A DNA stretch of 64,000 bases from the NCBI RefSeq assembly GCF_900141755.1, contig NZ_LT670844.1, forward strand, positions 1,736,001-1,800,000, read 5' to 3'. The notes beneath the pieces were generated by a model. The model worked only from the letters and a program-made list of their open reading frames with translations, was not told the DNA's origin and did not search any database. The position numbers were made by a program, and so were the translations under genes. This DNA is from Bradyrhizobium lablabi (GTDB taxonomy: Bacteria > Pseudomonadota > Alphaproteobacteria > Rhizobiales > Xanthobacteraceae). How positions within the stretch are numbered: the stretch's first letter is position 1; each line of letters begins with the position of its first letter. Below, piece by piece: positions 35,811 to 44,209 of this stretch.

Positions 35811-35941
35811 ATAGATTTTATGAGTTTGAACTCGCATCCGTTGGTTTATCTACAACTTTTGAATTGGTCATCCAAGAGGCAGGGGTGATCGGCGGCACAA
35901 GGAGTTTGGAGGGCCCCGGTCTTGCTCGAAAGGCAGGTATT

Positions 35942-36208
35942 CTAGTGCGTTGCGCTTCGCTGACGCCGGCCTGCTATGAGCCGGGATGCGCGCTTGCTTG
36001 ACCTGATCCGGTCCACTCTCAGGCATATTTCACGATGTCGGCGCTCAACCATACGCCGCAGAGTATGATTTTCCGCAAGTCGAACCGCAAGTTGCAAACG
36101 CCTGTCGCTGATCTTGCGGAGTGACAAATCGAGTTCATGGATTTCGCCCTCAATTCGGGCAGGCGTGCTAAAATCATCCTCATTTTTAAAAGCAAATTGC
36201 GAATTCAT
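35942..36208 (-). CDS. small charged protein of unknown function
   Basis: 88 residues from ATG 36208. A longer frame exists upstream, but it runs through the repeat region at 36286-36439 and has Cys/His-rich nonsense composition. The protein is helical and basic: ARIEGEIHELDLSLRKISDR, then RMVERRHREICLRVDRIRSS. It could be a small coiled-coil, perhaps nucleic-acid-binding. Function unknown. Confidence 0.5.
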   Translation of the reverse strand: MNSQFAFKNEDDFSTPARIEGEIHELDLSLRKISDRRLQLAVRLAENHTLRRMVERRHREICLRVDRIRSSKRASRLIAGRRQRSATH

Positions 36209-36285
36209 CTTCTGACCCCAAACTTCAAACGAAGCGATATACACGCGAGCTTGCGACAATACAGAGACAACCTTGAGGCAATATG

Positions 36286-36325
36286 GGCACGATTTTGCAT
36301 GCATATTGGCACGATTTTGCATGCA
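36286..36325. repeat. direct repeat of 18 bp, period 22
   Basis: GGCACGATTTTGCATGCA occurs at 36286-36303 and again at 36308-36325. Each copy resembles a sigma-54 -24/-12 element (TGGCAC...TTGC), but the distance between GG and GC is one base short of the required ten, so I do not call a promoter. Confidence 0.85.
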
Positions 36326-36401
36326 CAATGTGTGCCACCGTCCAATCCAATATGCGTCGTTTCTGTGACGGCCCCCACACTCTCCCCCGGAGCGATGATG
36401 A

Positions 36402-36439
36402 CAACGCGTGCATCCGCCAACAACGCGTGCATCCGTCAA
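36402..36439. repeat. tandem dimer of a 19-bp unit
   Basis: CAACGCGTGCATCCGCCAA is followed directly by CAACGCGTGCATCCGTCAA, one mismatch apart. The dimer abuts the 16-bp palindrome AATGCCGATCGGCATT (36438-36453), making a compact block about 130 bases before the next gene. Confidence 0.88.
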
Positions 36440-36583
36440 TGCCGATCGGCATTTTTGCACCCCGATGTTTCATTCCGCCTTTTGCCAATCCGGCGTCCAT
36501 CAAAAAATCACTGGCTCCCGTTCGACTCCGCTAGAAGAACTTTGGCCCGGTGCGATGGACGCGGGTTGGATCGAGAGGACCCC

Positions 36584-37567
36584 TTGCGACTTTTTCGGAT
36601 GTTCGTCGCCGTACTCCTGCTGCTGTATCCCGCAACAGCCCTTGCCCAAACTGTCTGGGACATGCCGACGGAGTATCCGCAAAGCGCGATGCCCGGGCTT
36701 GGCATCACGACATTCGCAACGCGCCTCGCCGAACTCAGTTCAGGCAAGCTCCAGATCAAGCCGAGCTTCGATGCCGCTGCGGGCATTCGATCCGCCGGCA
36801 TGCTGACCGCGATTGCGGCAGGCCGGGTGCAGGCCGGCGATGCGTTCGCTGGTGCGCTGGAAGCCGAGGACCCGATCTTCGCCCTGCCTTCCCTGCCGTT
36901 TCTGGTGACATCGATCGCCGAAGCGAGGCGGCTCTCCGAGCTCGCGCGGCCATACCTCGCCGCGGCATTGCAGAAGAAGGGCCAGCGACTGCTTTATCTG
37001 ACGCCCTGGCCGCCAACCGGTATCTGGTCGAAGATCGCGCTGAACACCGCATCCGACCTCTCCGGTCTTTCGATCCGCACCTATGACAATATCTCGAGCG
37101 AGGTGTTTGCCAACATCGGCGCCAAGGCCGCAACTATCAGTTTTGCCGATACGATGCCGAAGCTCGCCGATGGCAGCATCAATGCCGTGCTGTCGTCGGG
37201 CGATGGCGGCGCCGGCCGCAAGCTTTGGGAATACCTGCCCTACTTCACGGCGATTAATTATTCGCTGCCGCTTTCAGTCGCGAGCATTAATCAAGCTGTT
37301 TACGACGGTCTTGACCGGGGTCTGCGGGAAGCGGTCGATACCGCCGCCAGCCAGACCGAAACTGAATTGTGGGCCGCTTTGTCGACGCGGCTGCAAGAAA
37401 ACTATGCGCGCATGCGCGCGAGCGGCGTCACCATCGATTCCAATCCTGCGCCGGCAATCGTCATGGCGTTTCACGATGGAGCCGCCGCGGCGCAAAGTGC
37501 GTGGTGCGCGCGATCGGGGCCTGTCTGCCCTCAGATTCTCGACGCCTTCAACGCCGGCAGGCCGTAA
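36584..37567 (+). CDS. TRAP-type (DctP-like) periplasmic solute-binding protein, orphan
   Basis: 327 residues from TTG 36584 (GAGAGGA 4 bases upstream); ATG 36599 is the alternative. A signal peptide (LFRMFVAVLLLLYPATALAQ) precedes the mature fold. TRAP features are TRLAELSSGKLQIKPSF early, PSLPFLVTSIAEARRL, and a central SDLSGLSIRTYDNISSEVF, where the Arg normally binds a carboxylate ligand. It should bind a small organic acid for a sodium-driven importer. No DctQ or DctM membrane gene is nearby. Two cysteines near the end (WCARSGPVC) may form a disulfide. Confidence 0.82.
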   Translation: MRLFRMFVAVLLLLYPATALAQTVWDMPTEYPQSAMPGLGITTFATRLAELSSGKLQIKPSFDAAAGIRSAGMLTAIAAGRVQAGDAFAGALEAEDPIFALPSLPFLVTSIAEARRLSELARPYLAAALQKKGQRLLYLTPWPPTGIWSKIALNTASDLSGLSIRTYDNISSEVFANIGAKAATISFADTMPKLADGSINAVLSSGDGGAGRKLWEYLPYFTAINYSLPLSVASINQAVYDGLDRGLREAVDTAASQTETELWAALSTRLQENYARMRASGVTIDSNPAPAIVMAFHDGAAAAQSAWCARSGPVCPQILDAFNAGRP

Positions 37568-37820
37568 CGTCCTACCGGTCTCCCCCGCCGAGCATCCGCA
37601 GCGCCTCACTTCGGGGGCGCCGGGTGATGGTGCAGGAGCTACGATACACCATTTATAGCGATTTAATTATAGCCATTTATTGCAGTGAATCTAATGCTTT
37701 AGGGACACTTTCATTCAATCTTCATTTAATGTTCAGGGAACCGCTATTTTCTTAGCGCAATTTTTAATGCAGACTTGGCTTGGCGGTTGGCCGGAACTCC
37801 TAGTTTTTAGAGAGGTTTTT

Positions 37821-38645
37821 ATGCGTGATTTTCAACAGGGTGGGTTGCCCAATTCAGCCCGCAGGCATTTCCTGGGAATTTCGGCTGCTGTGGCCGGAAG
37901 AATTGCGGCCGTCGGGGCCGCCAGTTTGCCGATCCTGGCATCGACATCCAAACGAGCGAAGGCCGAGGAGGATGATGATCATCATGGTCATGATGGTCAT
38001 GATGGACATCACTGCTTCCTGCGCGGAACGCGCATTCTAACTCCGCGCGGTGAGGTTCCAATTGAAGAACTTGCCATCGGTGCTCTCGTCGAGACCCTCA
38101 ACGGTCCTCTGCCGGTGAGGTGGATTGGTCGTCAAACCTTCAAGAAGACCGCGTCGCGCTGGCCTTCGAGCGTAGCTCCGATCCGGGTCGCTCGCTTTGC
38201 GCTTGACGATCAATATCCCAGTCGCGATTTGTACCTGTCCCCCACGCACAGTCTTTTCGTTGATGGGTTTCTCATTCCGGTCAAGCACCTGGTGAACGGC
38301 ACATCGGTCGCGCCGGCTCAGATGGACGATCGTGAAGTGATTGAATACTTCCATATCGAATTAGAAACCCACGAAGTAGTCTTTGCCGAGGGCGCGCCTG
38401 CTGAAACGTTGCAAGTCACCACAGACCGTGAGGGCTTCGCAAATTTCGTCGAGTATGAAAGGCTGTATGGGAGTGATGAGCGGCCAGCGATGGCGCCGTT
38501 CGCCCCGCTTCTTCGTTTCTATGGTGGCCGCGCTGAACTGCAAGGACTGCTTCGACTGGCCTTGTCACCCATTGTCGACGTTCGTGATCCAATCCAAAGG
38601 GCTCGTGCTCGCATTGATGCAAGAGCCGAACTGGTGGATGTCTAA
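37821..38645 (+). CDS. secreted Hint-domain protein with His-rich segment
   Basis: 274 residues from ATG 37821 with AGAGG upstream; an 18-codon longer frame lacks a site. A Tat-like leader (NSARRHFLGISAAVAGRI) leads to an Asp/His-rich stretch DDDHHGHDGHDGHH at about 55-70, a likely metal-binding patch. The Hint domain follows: CFLRGTRILTPRGEVPIEEL with the nucleophilic Cys position, ALVETLNGPLPVRWIGRQT, and the LSPTHSLFVDG His block. Hint domains in hedgehogs and inteins self-cleave, but here there is no C-terminal extein and self-processing is unproven. Flanked by an A/T-rich leader and a strong terminator. Confidence 0.82.
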   Translation: MRDFQQGGLPNSARRHFLGISAAVAGRIAAVGAASLPILASTSKRAKAEEDDDHHGHDGHDGHHCFLRGTRILTPRGEVPIEELAIGALVETLNGPLPVRWIGRQTFKKTASRWPSSVAPIRVARFALDDQYPSRDLYLSPTHSLFVDGFLIPVKHLVNGTSVAPAQMDDREVIEYFHIELETHEVVFAEGAPAETLQVTTDREGFANFVEYERLYGSDERPAMAPFAPLLRFYGGRAELQGLLRLALSPIVDVRDPIQRARARIDARAELVDV

Positions 38646-38669
38646 GTCGATCTGCTGAACCGAGCCAAA

Positions 38670-38707
38670 GGCCCCCGCTTCGCCATCCGGCGGCGGGGGC
38701 TTTTTTT
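38670..38707 (+). terminator. rho-independent terminator after the Hint gene
   Basis: GCCCCCGC (38671-38678) pairs with GCGGGGGC (38693-38700) across a 14-base loop, and seven T follow directly. It lies 25 bases after the Hint stop codon, oriented to end plus-strand transcription. Confidence 0.9.
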
Positions 38708-38746
38708 AGTGGCAGCCGGCAAGCCGTGAACAAGCCTCGCGGGTGC

Positions 38747-39730
38747 TCACTTGGCGGTGTTGGGCGATGACGCAAGGACTGCGACCCATTTTTCGATATC
38801 GGCATGGATAAAATCGGCAAATTCCTTCGGCGAACCGCCAACGGGATCGGTGCCCTGCTGCTTTAGAGCGGCGCGAACACCCTCATTGCTCAACGCAGCG
38901 TTCGCGGCTGCCGACAATTTATCGACGATCGCAGGCGGCGTTCCGGCGGGAGCGAGAAGCCCGATCCAGATTCCGGCGTCGTAGCCCGTCATGCCTGCCT
39001 CGCTCAGCGTCGGAACATCCGGCATGATCGACGCGCGCTTGGATTGCGCCACGGCGAAGGCTTTCAGCCTGCCGGCCTCGACCTGCGGCGCCAACGTTGC
39101 AGCCACATTGAACATCAGGGTGATGCGACCCGCGAGCAGATCCGAGACGGCCTGGTTGCTTCCGCCTTGATAAGGCACCATGGGGATTTTGGTCCCGGCT
39201 TTTTCGTTGAACAGCTCGGCCGCCATGTAACTCGCCGTCGCATACCCGGAAGAGCCGAACGTCAGTGTTTCGGGCTTGCTCTTCGCCAGCGCGATCAACT
39301 CGGCCAAATTGTTGGCCGGGACCGAAGGATGCGCCACCAATACGTTGGGAACGATGCCGAGAAGCACGACCGGGGCCAGAGCCTTTGCTAGATTGAAGTT
39401 CGATTTGGTCTCGGCCGGGTTTAGTGTATTGGCGATCGTCGCCATGAAAAGCGTGTAGCCATCGGCCGGCGCGCGCGCCACGGTTTCGGCCGCAATCATG
39501 CTGCTGTTGCCGGGCCGATTTTCAATCACGATCGGCTGACCGAGATTACTTTCCATCTGCTTGCCGACCAACCGGGCCAGGATATCGGCAGCCGAGCCGG
39601 GCCCGAATCCGATCAGAATTTTGATGGGCTGGGTGGGATAGGTTTGGGCCATGACGGCGTGCGTGCTTGCAACTGAAACCACCGTCACGCCTGCGCAAAG
39701 CGCGAACATTTTGATGAAGCGGCCTAACAT
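38747..39730 (-). CDS. Bug/TctC-family periplasmic solute-binding protein
   Basis: 327 residues from ATG 39730 with GGAGGAAA directly upstream; a 28-codon longer frame is rejected. The signal peptide ends at about AVMAQT. Bug landmarks are YPTQPIKILIGFGPGSAADI, GQPIVIENRPGNSSMIAAE, ARAPADGYTLFMAT, and VPYQGGSNQAVSDLLAGRI in the middle. The family binds carboxylates such as tricarboxylates, benzoate-type acids or nicotinate, and is often an orphan. No TctA or TctB gene is visible. Divergent from the carboxymuconolactone decarboxylase-like gene, which suggests a shared regulatory region. Confidence 0.88.
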   Translation of the reverse strand: MLGRFIKMFALCAGVTVVSVASTHAVMAQTYPTQPIKILIGFGPGSAADILARLVGKQMESNLGQPIVIENRPGNSSMIAAETVARAPADGYTLFMATIANTLNPAETKSNFNLAKALAPVVLLGIVPNVLVAHPSVPANNLAELIALAKSKPETLTFGSSGYATASYMAAELFNEKAGTKIPMVPYQGGSNQAVSDLLAGRITLMFNVAATLAPQVEAGRLKAFAVAQSKRASIMPDVPTLSEAGMTGYDAGIWIGLLAPAGTPPAIVDKLSAAANAALSNEGVRAALKQQGTDPVGGSPKEFADFIHADIEKWVAVLASSPNTAK

Positions 39731-39880
39731 TTTCCTCCGGTGCGCTCCCTTGCGCGTTATTCTGTGTTTCGCTTTGTTGACGCTATAGCCTGCCGGCCCT
39801 ACAGCTTGGACCAAGCCTTGCGTGAGACCAGACCGGCGGCAAGTCTTTTTTGTGCGCCCTGGGGCGAAAGGGAAGCCAGA

Positions 39881-40267
39881 ATGCAGTCAGACCCGGAACG
39901 CCGCGCTCGCGGTGCACAAAAGATCGGTGAAATCCTTGGGCAAACGCCGGAGCAGGTCGAACGATCGCTCGGCGACGTTGCGCCTCAGCTCGCAACGTAT
40001 GTGCTCGAGACGATCTACGGAGAAATCTACCAGAGCCCGACACTTGACTCGCGGACGCGCCAGATCGTCACCGTCGCGGCGCTGGCCACGCTCGGGACCG
40101 CCGCGCCGCAGTTGCGAACCCATATCGGCGGCGCACTCCGCTGCGGCGTCACGCGGGAGGAGCTCGTCGAGACCATGATGCAGCTCGTGCCCTATGTTGG
40201 CGTTGCCGCGGCCATCAATGGCGTGGCGGCCTGCCGGGAGGTTTTTGCCAACACCGACAAGAAATAG
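39881..40267 (+). CDS. carboxymuconolactone decarboxylase-family protein
   Basis: 128 residues from ATG 39881 (AGGGAAG upstream); a 47-codon upstream extension is rejected for its poor composition. The core LDSRTRQIVTVAALATLGT, PQLRTHIGGALRCGVTREEL and MMQLVPYVGVAAAINGVAA matches the PcaC fold. It lacks the Cys-x-x-Cys of the AhpD peroxidase branch, as expected for the PcaC branch. PcaC decarboxylates 4-carboxymuconolactone in protocatechuate degradation, but many family members have other substrates. The next gene, an alpha/beta hydrolase, begins 31 bases later, echoing the PcaC-PcaD pairing. Confidence 0.83.
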   Translation: MQSDPERRARGAQKIGEILGQTPEQVERSLGDVAPQLATYVLETIYGEIYQSPTLDSRTRQIVTVAALATLGTAAPQLRTHIGGALRCGVTREELVETMMQLVPYVGVAAAINGVAACREVFANTDKK

Positions 40268-40298
40268 CCGATCTGGTTGGGCGACTTAGGGGGAAAAA

Positions 40299-41057
40299 AT
40301 GGTTTGGCATAAAACGATCGGCAACGGCCCGACGAAGGTTGTCGTCATTCACGGCTGGTTCTGGGATCATCGGGTGTTTACGCCCACCTTCGACTGTCTC
40401 GACACCGCAGGCCACACCTACGCGCTCGTCGATATCAGAGGTTACGGCAACTCGCGGAATATCTCCGGCGAATATTCGATCGGCGAAGTGGCGGCGGATG
40501 CGATAGCGCTTGCCGACCAGCTCGGATGGCATGAGTTTCATGTCGTCGGCCATTCCATGGGAGGCAAGGCGGCGCAAAAGGTGGCGATGGATGCGCCGGC
40601 GCGTGTGCGATCAGTGGTGGCGGTCACCCCGGTGCCGGCTTCGGCGTTGCCGTTCGATGATGCGACATTTGGGTTCTTTGCAGCCGCCTGCGAACAGGAC
40701 GAGACGGCATTGGCGCTGATGGGCGATTCGCTGGGCAACCGTGTTTCCAAAACATGGCTGGAACTGATGCTGCGGCGGGCGCGCGACACCGCAGGCCCTG
40801 CAGCGTTCAAGAGCTATATGCGCTCTTTCATCAAGGACGATTTTGCGACCGATGCGCACAAGGTGAAGGCTCCGATGCTCGTGCTGTACGGCGAGTTCGA
40901 CAATGGTGTGAGCGAGGGCATGGTGCGCGCGGTCTATCCGGGACTCTATCCGCATGCGGTAATCGAGAAGATCGGCAACTCCGGGCATTACCCCATGCAG
41001 GAAACGCCGGTTTATTTTGCCACCCGGATGGAGAGCTTTATTTCCAAGACTGGATGA
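40299..41057 (+). CDS. alpha/beta hydrolase
   Basis: 252 residues, soluble. The oxyanion block is [14 protein letters not shown], the nucleophile elbow is GHSMGGKAA (Ser near 89), the acid is in [13 protein letters not shown] and the His in NSGHYPMQE, so the triad is complete. It probably hydrolyses a lactone or ester in the degradation pathway; together with the preceding decarboxylase-like gene it resembles a PcaC-PcaD (enol-lactone hydrolase) couple. Convergent with the zinc dehydrogenase, 25 bases apart. Confidence 0.85.
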   Translation: MVWHKTIGNGPTKVVVIHGWFWDHRVFTPTFDCLDTAGHTYALVDIRGYGNSRNISGEYSIGEVAADAIALADQLGWHEFHVVGHSMGGKAAQKVAMDAPARVRSVVAVTPVPASALPFDDATFGFFAAACEQDETALALMGDSLGNRVSKTWLELMLRRARDTAGPAAFKSYMRSFIKDDFATDAHKVKAPMLVLYGEFDNGVSEGMVRAVYPGLYPHAVIEKIGNSGHYPMQETPVYFATRMESFISKTG

Positions 41058-41082
41058 AGTGCGCCGCCGATATTGGCTCCGC

Positions 41083-42246
41083 CTATATTTCCAGCAGATG
41101 CGGGAACGGCACGATGGTCGATTTGACCGTGCGCATCGCCACAGCGTCAGCGACGGCGGTGCTGACGCCTTTCTTGTCGAAGGGATAAAGCGTCTGCATC
41201 TCGAACCAGGGGTATTTGTTCCGCGCATGGTGGAGCATCTTGACCCCCAGCGCCAGGTCGTTCTCCGTAAACGCCCAGGAGCCCATGATGGTGATGTCCT
41301 TGGCGACAAAACGATGCCAGTTGGTCTCGATCGAGCCGGCGTCGGTGAACTGCCCCATCTCGATATAGAAGCCGGAGTCGCGCAGGAATTCGATGCCTTC
41401 CGGGCCTGCCGTCGGATGGCCGGTGCAATCCATCACGAGGTCGGCGCCGAACCCGCCGACAATCTCGCGCACCCGGGCGATCCGCGCTTGTGGCGTGCGA
41501 TACTCGTTGATGTCGACGGTTTCATCCGCCCCGAATTTTCGCGCCAGCGCGAGCCGCGGAGACTCCGGTGCGCCGACGCAGATCACGCGTCCGGCGCCCA
41601 TCTCGCGCGCTGAGGCAATCGCCAGAATTCCGATCGGGCCGGAGCCCTGGATCACGACGGTATCGCCCCATTTGAATCCGCCCATGCGTTGCGCGCGGGC
41701 GAAGCCGCGAATGGTTGAGGTGATCGGTTCCGACAACGCGCCGAGACGCAGCGGCATGTCGTTCGGCAATTTATAAATCTTGGTTCCCGGCAACATGCCG
41801 AGGTCGACATAGACATATTCGGCGAAGCCGCCCCAGAGATGGGGCGCTTTCTCAAATCCGAGGTAGCGGCCGTAATAGACCGGCGTCTGGCACCGATTGG
41901 AATGTTCGGGAAAATGTTTGCAATAATAGCATTCGCCACAGGGCATGAACGGCGGGATCATCAGTTTGGAACCGACGCCGATCGGCTGGTCCATCCAGTC
42001 GGTCTTCAGCTCCGGCCCGATCTCGACGATCACGCCGGCCATCTCGTGGCCGAGCGTGAACGGCCAGGGCAGCGGTTTGGGCCAATGCCCTTTGAGGATA
42101 TGCAGATCAGTGCCGCAGACGCCGCAGGCGCCGACCTGAATGAGCGCGGCCTTGCCCTCGACCTTCGGCCACGGCACTTCCCGGATCACGGGCTCCGCAC
42201 CGGGACCGTCATAGGTCGAAACCCTTATTTTTTTCGCGTTTCCCAT
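41083..42246 (-). CDS. zinc-dependent medium-chain dehydrogenase
   Basis: 387 residues. Catalytic zinc ligands are in GVCGTDLHIL and TLGHEMAGVI. The structural zinc site is MPCGECYYCKHFPEHSNRC with four cysteines. The nucleotide fold is GSGPIGILAIASAREMGA near residue 205, followed by RVICVGAPESPRL. It oxidises an alcohol or reduces a carbonyl with NAD(P). Substrate unknown; it stands alone between convergent and divergent genes of the catabolic island. Divergent from the FAD-linked oxidase. Confidence 0.87.
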   Translation of the reverse strand: MGNAKKIRVSTYDGPGAEPVIREVPWPKVEGKAALIQVGACGVCGTDLHILKGHWPKPLPWPFTLGHEMAGVIVEIGPELKTDWMDQPIGVGSKLMIPPFMPCGECYYCKHFPEHSNRCQTPVYYGRYLGFEKAPHLWGGFAEYVYVDLGMLPGTKIYKLPNDMPLRLGALSEPITSTIRGFARAQRMGGFKWGDTVVIQGSGPIGILAIASAREMGAGRVICVGAPESPRLALARKFGADETVDINEYRTPQARIARVREIVGGFGADLVMDCTGHPTAGPEGIEFLRDSGFYIEMGQFTDAGSIETNWHRFVAKDITIMGSWAFTENDLALGVKMLHHARNKYPWFEMQTLYPFDKKGVSTAVADAVAMRTVKSTIVPFPHLLEI

Positions 42247-42420
42247 CGCCCCGTTTCCTTTGTTTTATTGGCGTTGGCGGCCAGATTGCGCTTGGACGCA
42301 ATTCCGTTCCAGAGGAATCGCAAGCCCTGCGGTGATCTTTTTGCTTGATGCCGCGCGGAAGAGTAACTGATATTGGCTCAGAACGAGAAAAATTCAGGGC
42401 GGGAATTCGAGGAGGCGACC

Positions 42421-44016
42421 ATGACCGGCGCAAGGCTGAAGCATTACGGCTGGGGCCGCGAAGGTGAGGGCATGAATGCCGAGGAGCAGGCCTTTGTCCT
42501 GGGCCGCTACCGCACAAAATTCTCGCGCGATAATTTCGAAACAAAAGCGCTGCCGCGGCTGGAAGATCTCAGCCTGCGCACGCCGCGCGTGACGCCGCCG
42601 GCCGCATTGGCCGCGTTCTGCACGACCGAGCGCTACGATCGCGCGGCGCATGCTTACGGAAAATCCTATCCGGATTATGTGCGCGGCATGCTCGGCGACT
42701 ACGATTGCGCGCCCGACGTCGTGGCCTATCCCCGCAACGAGAGGGAGATTTCCGCTGTGATGGATTGGGCCGGAGGCGCGGCCGCCTCGCTGACGCCGTT
42801 CGGCGGCGGGTCGAGCGTCTGCGGCGGCGTCGAGCCGCGCGCCGACGGCATGCGCTACAAGGCGGCAATTACCCTCGACCTGCGCAACCTCGGCAAGGTC
42901 GTCGAGGTGGATCAGGCATCGCGGGCGGCGCTGATCGAAGGCGGCGCGTATGGTCCCTCGCTGGAAAACCAGCTCAAGCCGCATGGCGTCACGTTGCGGC
43001 ATTTTCCGCAGAGCTTTGAATATTCAACGCTCGGCGGCTGGATCGCGACGCGATCGGGCGGCCACTTTGCCAGTCTCTACACCCATATCGACGATTTCGT
43101 CGAAAGCCTGCGTGTGGTGACGCCGCGCGGGATGTTGGAAACGCGCCGCTTGCCGGGCTCGGGCGCCGGGCCGAGTCCCGATCGCCTGTTGATCGGCTCG
43201 GAAGGAACGTTAGGGGTGATCTCACGCGCCTGGATGCGATTGCAACCACGCCCGAAATTCCGTGCCGGCGCATCGGTGCGTTTCGGCACGTTCTTCGCGG
43301 CGGCGCGCGCGGTGCGCGCCATCGCGCAAGCCGGCCTCTATCCATCGAATTGCCGTATCCTCGACCCACAGGAGGCCTACAACACAGGTGCTGCCGACGG
43401 CAGCGTCGCGATCATGGTGCTCGGCTTTGAATCCGGCGATCATGCGCCGGACGCCCGGATGGCGCGTGCGCTCGAATGCTGCGCCGACCATGGCGGGACG
43501 CCGGAGCCAGCTTCCGGCGACGCGCATCTCGAGGGGGCGGCCGGCATCTGGCGCAATGCATTTATTCGCATGCCCTATGCGCGCGAGTTTCTGACGCCGG
43601 CAGGAATCATCAACGACACTTTTGAAACTGCCATCACCTGGGACCGGTTCGAAAGTTTCCACGATCATGTGAAGGCGGCGACCGAGCGTGCGATCATCGA
43701 GGCGACCGGCATGAAAGGCGAGGTGACGTGCCGCTTCACCCATGTCTATCCGGACGGACCTGCGCCGTATTTTTCCTTCCACGCGCTTGGCCGCCATGGC
43801 GCGCTGCTGGAGCAATGGCAAGCAATCAAGAACGCGGCCAGCGATGCGCTGATCGAGGCCGGAGGTACGATTACCCATCACCACGCCGTCGGCCGCGATC
43901 ATCGGCCCTGGTACGACCGTCAGCGTCCGGAGCTCTTTGCGTCAGCGCTTCGGGCGGCGAAAGGCGAGCTCGATCCGCATGGCATCCTCAACCCCGGTGT
44001 GCTGATTGATCCGTAG
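42421..44016 (+). CDS. FAD-linked oxidase (FAD_binding_4, AGPS/glycolate-oxidase type)
   Basis: 531 residues from ATG 42421 with GAGGAGG upstream; the longer TTG frame is rejected. The PCMH FAD domain has VAYPRNEREISAVMDW, LTPFGGGSSVCGGVEP and FEYSTLGGWIATRSGGHFAS near 205, as in alkyldihydroxyacetone-phosphate synthase. The C-terminal oxidase domain ends THHHAVGRDHRPW and DPHGILNPGVL. Enzymes of this group oxidise 2-hydroxy acids or form ether lipids; the rest of the ether-lipid pathway is not present here, so a hydroxy-acid dehydrogenase role in catabolism is more likely. Confidence 0.85.
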   Translation: MTGARLKHYGWGREGEGMNAEEQAFVLGRYRTKFSRDNFETKALPRLEDLSLRTPRVTPPAALAAFCTTERYDRAAHAYGKSYPDYVRGMLGDYDCAPDVVAYPRNEREISAVMDWAGGAAASLTPFGGGSSVCGGVEPRADGMRYKAAITLDLRNLGKVVEVDQASRAALIEGGAYGPSLENQLKPHGVTLRHFPQSFEYSTLGGWIATRSGGHFASLYTHIDDFVESLRVVTPRGMLETRRLPGSGAGPSPDRLLIGSEGTLGVISRAWMRLQPRPKFRAGASVRFGTFFAAARAVRAIAQAGLYPSNCRILDPQEAYNTGAADGSVAIMVLGFESGDHAPDARMARALECCADHGGTPEPASGDAHLEGAAGIWRNAFIRMPYAREFLTPAGIINDTFETAITWDRFESFHDHVKAATERAIIEATGMKGEVTCRFTHVYPDGPAPYFSFHALGRHGALLEQWQAIKNAASDALIEAGGTITHHHAVGRDHRPWYDRQRPELFASALRAAKGELDPHGILNPGVLIDP

Positions 44017-44059
44017 CGCTGAAGCGGTTTCAGGGTTGGGTCGAGGCGCTTATCTCAGA

Positions 44060-44190
44060 CCGTCATCCTGAGGTGCGAGCCTTTTCGGCGAGCCTCGAAG
44101 GATGACAGCCCGTGGCCCATCCTTCGAGGCGCGCAAGAGCGCGCACCTCCCGAGTGAGCGCGAACGCGCTCATCCGGGGATGACGGGGAT
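44060..44190. repeat. GC-rich palindromic intergenic element
   Basis: GCCTCGAAGGATG (44092-44104) and CATCCTTCGAGGC (44118-44130) are perfect inverted arms. They are surrounded by partial copies of the same words (CATCCTGAGG, GCGCGCACCTC, CATCCGGGGATGA). Elements of this kind recur between Bradyrhizobium genes; a second one lies at 59119-59213. It separates two convergent genes and may act as a transcription stop. Confidence 0.75.
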
Positions 44191-44209
44191 GGGTCTGGCG
44201 CTGCAGAGA

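Larger units (their letters stand above)
36209..36583. other. repeat-rich intergenic region
   Basis: 375 bases between divergent genes. It contains an 18-bp direct repeat (36286-36303 and 36308-36325), a 19-bp tandem dimer (36402-36439) and a 16-bp palindrome AATGCCGATCGGCATT at 36438-36453. A long plus-strand frame crosses it but lacks coding character. It should hold the promoter of the TRAP binding protein. Confidence 0.6.

Noticed and set aside
36286..36325. Two sigma-54 type promoters
   Set aside because: The GG to GC spacing is nine bases instead of the required ten in both copies.
36137..36583. N-terminal extension of the TRAP binding protein frame
   Set aside because: It crosses the tandem repeats, lacks protein-like composition and would bury the signal peptide about 150 residues inside.
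37735..37825. General-stress sigma factor promoter (GGAAC with downstream CGTT) before the Hint gene
   Set aside because: GGAAC occurs twice, but the -10 match at proper spacing is absent or falls on the ribosome site.
43222..43902. Minus-strand frame opposite the FAD-linked oxidase
   Set aside because: Antisense shadow of a gene with clear FAD motifs and a strong ribosome site.
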